This document shows positions 15,115 to 17,829 of a stretch of DNA of 17,829 nt, in pieces. The stretch comes from Bacillota bacterium. Its GTDB lineage: Bacteria; Bacillota; Clostridia; Acetivibrionales; DSM-1351. Made by a program: the position numbers and the translations under genes. The notes below the pieces were generated by a model. That model was given only the letters and a program-made list of their open reading frames with translations, had not been told where the DNA came from and did no database searches. The stretch covers positions 1-17,829 of the forward strand of contig JAEZKZ010000001.1 in assembly GCA_023415305.1 (NCBI GenBank), read 5' to 3'. Each line of letters begins with the position of its first letter. The first letter of the stretch is position 1.

Positions 15115-15153
15115 CCATTTTAGACACGAAGTTTCGCGTGAATGCTGGGCATG
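15108..15153. repeat. Hairpin segment inserted between ribosome site and gene
   Basis: GCCCA (15108-15112) pairs with TGGGC (15146-15150). The stem continues inward with GC/GC and ATT/AAT after single bulges, and the tip is AC-a-CGAA / TTCG-c-GT. The segment is flanked by CATG at 15111-15114 and CATG at 15150-15153. Removing the 39 nt between these equal points joins GAGGAGG and ATG 15112 to AGC ATA AAT ATG, in frame. Confidence 0.55.
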
Positions 15154-16068
15154 AGCATAAATATGAATCTTACTTCAAAGAAAAAAGGGCAATTGTCACT
15201 AAAAATAGGACTGCTTAACAAAGCGAACAAGAAAAAGATTTACATTTTTCTTGTTATCATTTTAAGTTTAATTTTAGTTTTCAGCGCTTTTTATAATGGA
15301 TTTGTAGTGAATAAATATCGTATTGTTTCAAATAAATTAAGTACAAATGAAATGGTAAGAGTAGCTTTAATAACTGATTTGCATAGTCATATTTATGGTG
15401 AAAATCAAACAAAGATTATCTCGATAATCAAACAACAAAAGCCTGATATTATTGCTCTTGCAGGAGATATAGCAGATGATAAGACCCCTGTTGAGGGTAC
15501 AAAAATGTTTCTGGAAGGCTTGAGTGGGTTATGTCCAATATACTATGTAACAGGCAATCATGAGTTTTGGTCCAACGATATTAAAAGCATTAAAGACACA
15601 ATAAAAAAATACGGAGTTACAATTCTTGAGAATGAATATGAGCAAATAAAAATCAGGAATACAAACATTATTATTGCTGGAATTGATGATCCTGATGTTG
15701 CCATTTATGAGAAACCAAACCTTGATTTAAAAAATGAAATGCATTTTGCTTTTAAGGAGCTTGAAAATAATTCGGATTATAAAATACTCCTGGCACACCG
15801 GCCGGAGCTTATAGAATTGTATAAAGAGTTTAGCTTTGATTTGGTATTATCCGGACATGCTCATGGTGGACAAATAAGAATTCCGTTTATTCTAAATGGC
15901 CTTTATGCCCCAAATCAGGGCTTGTTTCCCAAGTATGCAGGTGGGAGTTATAAACATAATTCATTGATACATATAGTAAGTAGGGGAGTATCCTTTAATC
16001 CTCGATTACCACGAGTTTTTAACCCTCCTGAGATAGTTATTATAGACATTAAGGGGGGAACTGTCTAA
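15142..16068 (+). CDS. Membrane-anchored metallophosphoesterase (YkuE/YaeI-like)
   Basis: Up to 308 residues. A single membrane helix at about 33-55 is followed by an outward-facing calcineurin-like phosphoesterase domain. All metal-site motifs are present: D79-L-H81 (DLHSH), G108-D109 (AGDIADD), G137-... GNHE (138-141), H219 (LLAHRP) and GHAHGGQ (238-244). This set and the size match the COG1408 group, whose known members hydrolyse phosphodiester or phosphate bonds, in some cases of lipid A-like or UDP-linked substrates; the substrate here is unknown. The start is uncertain: ATGs at 15142, 15151 and 15163 are in frame and none has a ribosome site. The strong GAGGAGG is 42 nt or more upstream, beyond a hairpin and a stop. 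The gene may be poorly expressed or translated by reinitiation. A short AT-rich hairpin follows the stop. Confidence 0.88.
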   Translation: MLGMSINMNLTSKKKGQLSLKIGLLNKANKKKIYIFLVIILSLILVFSAFYNGFVVNKYRIVSNKLSTNEMVRVALITDLHSHIYGENQTKIISIIKQQKPDIIALAGDIADDKTPVEGTKMFLEGLSGLCPIYYVTGNHEFWSNDIKSIKDTIKKYGVTILENEYEQIKIRNTNIIIAGIDDPDVAIYEKPNLDLKNEMHFAFKELENNSDYKILLAHRPELIELYKEFSFDLVLSGHAHGGQIRIPFILNGLYAPNQGLFPKYAGGSYKHNSLIHIVSRGVSFNPRLPRVFNPPEIVIIDIKGGTV

Positions 16069-16098
16069 ACTACAATAATGTAAAATTATTTTTCAATA

Positions 16099-16126
16099 TT
16101 GAACTAATTCTATATTACTGTATAAT
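16099..16126 (+). promoter_or_regulatory. Sigma-A-type promoter of the isomerase gene
   Basis: The -35 TTGAAC (16099-16104), a 16-bp spacer and a consensus -10 TATAAT (16121-16126). The predicted start, about 16133, gives a leader of nearly 160 nt before ATG 16291. I see no known riboswitch or clear regulator site in that leader. Confidence 0.65.
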
Positions 16127-16290
16127 TAAGATGTATGCACAAGTTGCGGGAAGTATTTGGACTAAAAGGTTTATTTGTTATAAATTATGTAACATTTAAA
16201 GAAGTTGTATGATTATCTTGGACTTGTACGCATGAGTGCTGTTGTGGGGAAATACATTAATAGAAATTAAAATGAGGGGGCTAAATAGTA

Positions 16291-17772
16291 ATGAATAATG
16301 TACCTAAAGTAAAACTAGGAATTGTTGCTGTGAGCAGAGACTGCTTCCCAGCTGAATTGAGCATGGAAAGAAGAAAAGCTATTGTTAAGGCCTGTAATGA
16401 AAAAGGTTACGAACTCTTTCAAGCTGGTACCGTAGTTGAGAATGAGTGTGATGTACTGAAAGCTCTGAACGAATTAAAAGATGCTGATGTTAATGCGCTT
16501 GTTGTATACCTTGGGAACTTTGGACCTGAAGGACCTGAAACCATACTGGCACAAAAGTTTGACGGACCTGTTATGTTTGCGGCAGCAGCTGAAGAAACCG
16601 AAAATAATCTTATGGGTGGCCGCGGAGACGCATATTGCGGTATGCTTAATGCTTCTTATAACCTTGGCCTCAGAAAATTGAATCCATATATCCCTGAATA
16701 CCCTGTTGGAGATTCCAAGGATGTAGCAGATATGATAGCTGACTTTGAAAATATTGCAAGAATTCTACTTGGACTTTCAAAATTAAAGATATTCAGCTTT
16801 GGCCCAAGACCATTTAATTTCGTAGCATGTAATGCTCCTATCAAGCCACTGTTTGACTTAGGTGTCGAGATAATGGAAAATTCCGAGCTTGATCTTTTTG
16901 AAGCGTATAACAAGCACAAGGATGACTCAAGAATCCCTTCATTAGTTAAAGAAATGGAAGAAGAATTAAAAGGTGGAAACGGATATCCTGGTATTCTTCC
17001 AAAGCTGGCACAATACGAGCTTACTTTATTGGATTGGATAGAAGAAAATAAGGGTGCTTCTGAATATGTCGTATTTGCAAACAAATGCTGGCCTGCATTC
17101 CAAACACAGTTCGGCTTTGTTCCATGCTATGTGAATTCAAGACTGGCTGCGAAGGGAATACCTGTAGCTTGTGAAACAGATATATACGGTGCTCTGAGCG
17201 AATACATAATAACCTGTGCTACACAAATGCCTGCAACACTTCTTGACATCAACAACTCAGTACCAAAGGATATGTACAATAATAACAAGGCATTGTTTGA
17301 GGGCTATTCACTTACAGACCTGTTCATGGGCTTCCACTGCGGAAATACACCTTCATGCATGATGAAGAACCATGCAATGAAATATCAGCTCATAATGCAC
17401 AGACTTCTTGAGCCTGATAAGGAACCTGATATATCAAGAGGAACACTTGAAGGAACAATCAGGCCTGGAGAAATTACATTCTTTAGACTTCAGGGAACAG
17501 CAGACTGTCAGCTGAAAAGCTATGTTGCTGAAGGAGAAATTATTGATGTTGATCCAAAATCCTTTGGTGGAATTGGTGTATTTGCAATCAAAGAGATGGG
17601 CAGGTTCTACAGACATGTATTAATAGCAAAGAGATATCCTCACCATGGAGGAGTTGCCTTCAAGCACACAGGTAAAGTCCTGTTTGCAACGATGAAGCTT
17701 CTGGGAGTTGAGGATGTTGCTTTCAATCAACCTAAATCCATGCTTTATAAGGACGAAAATCCATTTGCATAA
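16291..17772 (+). CDS. L-fucose/L-arabinose isomerase family protein
   Basis: A 493-residue complete protein. GAGGGGG at 16273-16279 precedes the ATG by 11 nt. The N-terminal half has the Rossmann-like substrate-recognition domains of the FucI/AraA fold (KVKLGIVAVSRDCFPAELS, then VVYLGNFGPEGPE). The C-terminal half holds the metal site. By comparison with FucI, the likely ligands are E295 (in ACETDIYG), D319 (in LLDINN) and H451 or H452 (in RYPHHGG), with FHCGNT (348-353) near the site. It would interconvert an aldose and its ketose in the cytoplasm, using Mn or a similar divalent ion. No sugar transporter, kinase or aldolase gene is visible, so the sugar cannot be named, and some family members lack proven isomerase activity. 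Confidence 0.88.
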   Translation: MNNVPKVKLGIVAVSRDCFPAELSMERRKAIVKACNEKGYELFQAGTVVENECDVLKALNELKDADVNALVVYLGNFGPEGPETILAQKFDGPVMFAAAAEETENNLMGGRGDAYCGMLNASYNLGLRKLNPYIPEYPVGDSKDVADMIADFENIARILLGLSKLKIFSFGPRPFNFVACNAPIKPLFDLGVEIMENSELDLFEAYNKHKDDSRIPSLVKEMEEELKGGNGYPGILPKLAQYELTLLDWIEENKGASEYVVFANKCWPAFQTQFGFVPCYVNSRLAAKGIPVACETDIYGALSEYIITCATQMPATLLDINNSVPKDMYNNNKALFEGYSLTDLFMGFHCGNTPSCMMKNHAMKYQLIMHRLLEPDKEPDISRGTLEGTIRPGEITFFRLQGTADCQLKSYVAEGEIIDVDPKSFGGIGVFAIKEMGRFYRHVLIAKRYPHHGGVAFKHTGKVLFATMKLLGVEDVAFNQPKSMLYKDENPFA

Positions 17773-17829
17773 CTATTATAAAATGAGTCTATATTAAATA
17801 TATACTGTGTGTGAAGAAGCCCCCGATTC

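Noticed and set aside
16133..16290. Riboswitch in the long leader of the isomerase gene
   Set aside because: I could not fold it into any known class and it has no terminator-like hairpin; left as an unassigned leader.

Overview
The window reads as chromosome of a low-GC, Gram-positive anaerobe of the class Clostridia. The pointers are AT-rich spacers, strong GGAGG-type ribosome sites, an rRNA-operon tail with tRNA-Asn, a B12-dependent class II ribonucleotide reductase, a secreted protein with a copper-amine-oxidase-type stalk domain, and a lipoprotein with a DUF4015-type glycosidase-like domain. A Ruminiclostridium-like cellulolytic clostridium would fit, but the species is inference.

Left part (1-4555): the 3' tail of a 5S rRNA, tRNA-Asn(GTT) and a terminator; a lipoprotein with a DUF4015 domain (366-1700); then nrdJ (1980-4367). 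The nrdJ promoter carries two NrdR-box-like sites 32 bp apart, the spacing expected of an NrdR operator. A perfect 16-bp hairpin lies downstream.

Middle-left (4556-9227) is a decaying stretch. A TPR pseudogene (4796-5092) is broken by a 13-nt hairpin-forming insertion and a one-base loss. An intact secreted stalk + TPR protein follows (5220-7853), then debris of another stalk-domain gene (7917-8171), a Cys-rich hypothetical gene (8398-8925) and a gene-poor stretch with small hairpins.

Middle-right (9228-12997) is an accessory module. A nucleoside deaminase gene on + faces a minus-strand cluster: a MerR-type regulator with two DNA-binding domains in tandem, an MFS exporter, and a CPBP (CAAX-type) membrane protease. 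The exporter-protease operon has a textbook MerR-type promoter: TTGACT, 19-bp spacer, TACACT, with an inverted repeat in the spacer. This looks like an inducible drug or toxic-compound response cassette.

Right part (13016-17829): a near-perfect 30-bp palindrome beside the regulator start; a D-Ala-D-Ala carboxypeptidase with tandem 11-bp repeats at its promoter; a SnoaL-like protein; a membrane-anchored metallophosphoesterase; and an L-fucose/L-arabinose isomerase family protein. The phosphoesterase gene is separated from its ribosome site by a 39-bp hairpin segment with an in-frame stop. Removing the 39 bp would restore a clean start. This and the regulator/operator arrangement are the most interesting points in the window. 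I saw no CRISPR array, intact insertion sequence, phage genes or recognisable defence system.
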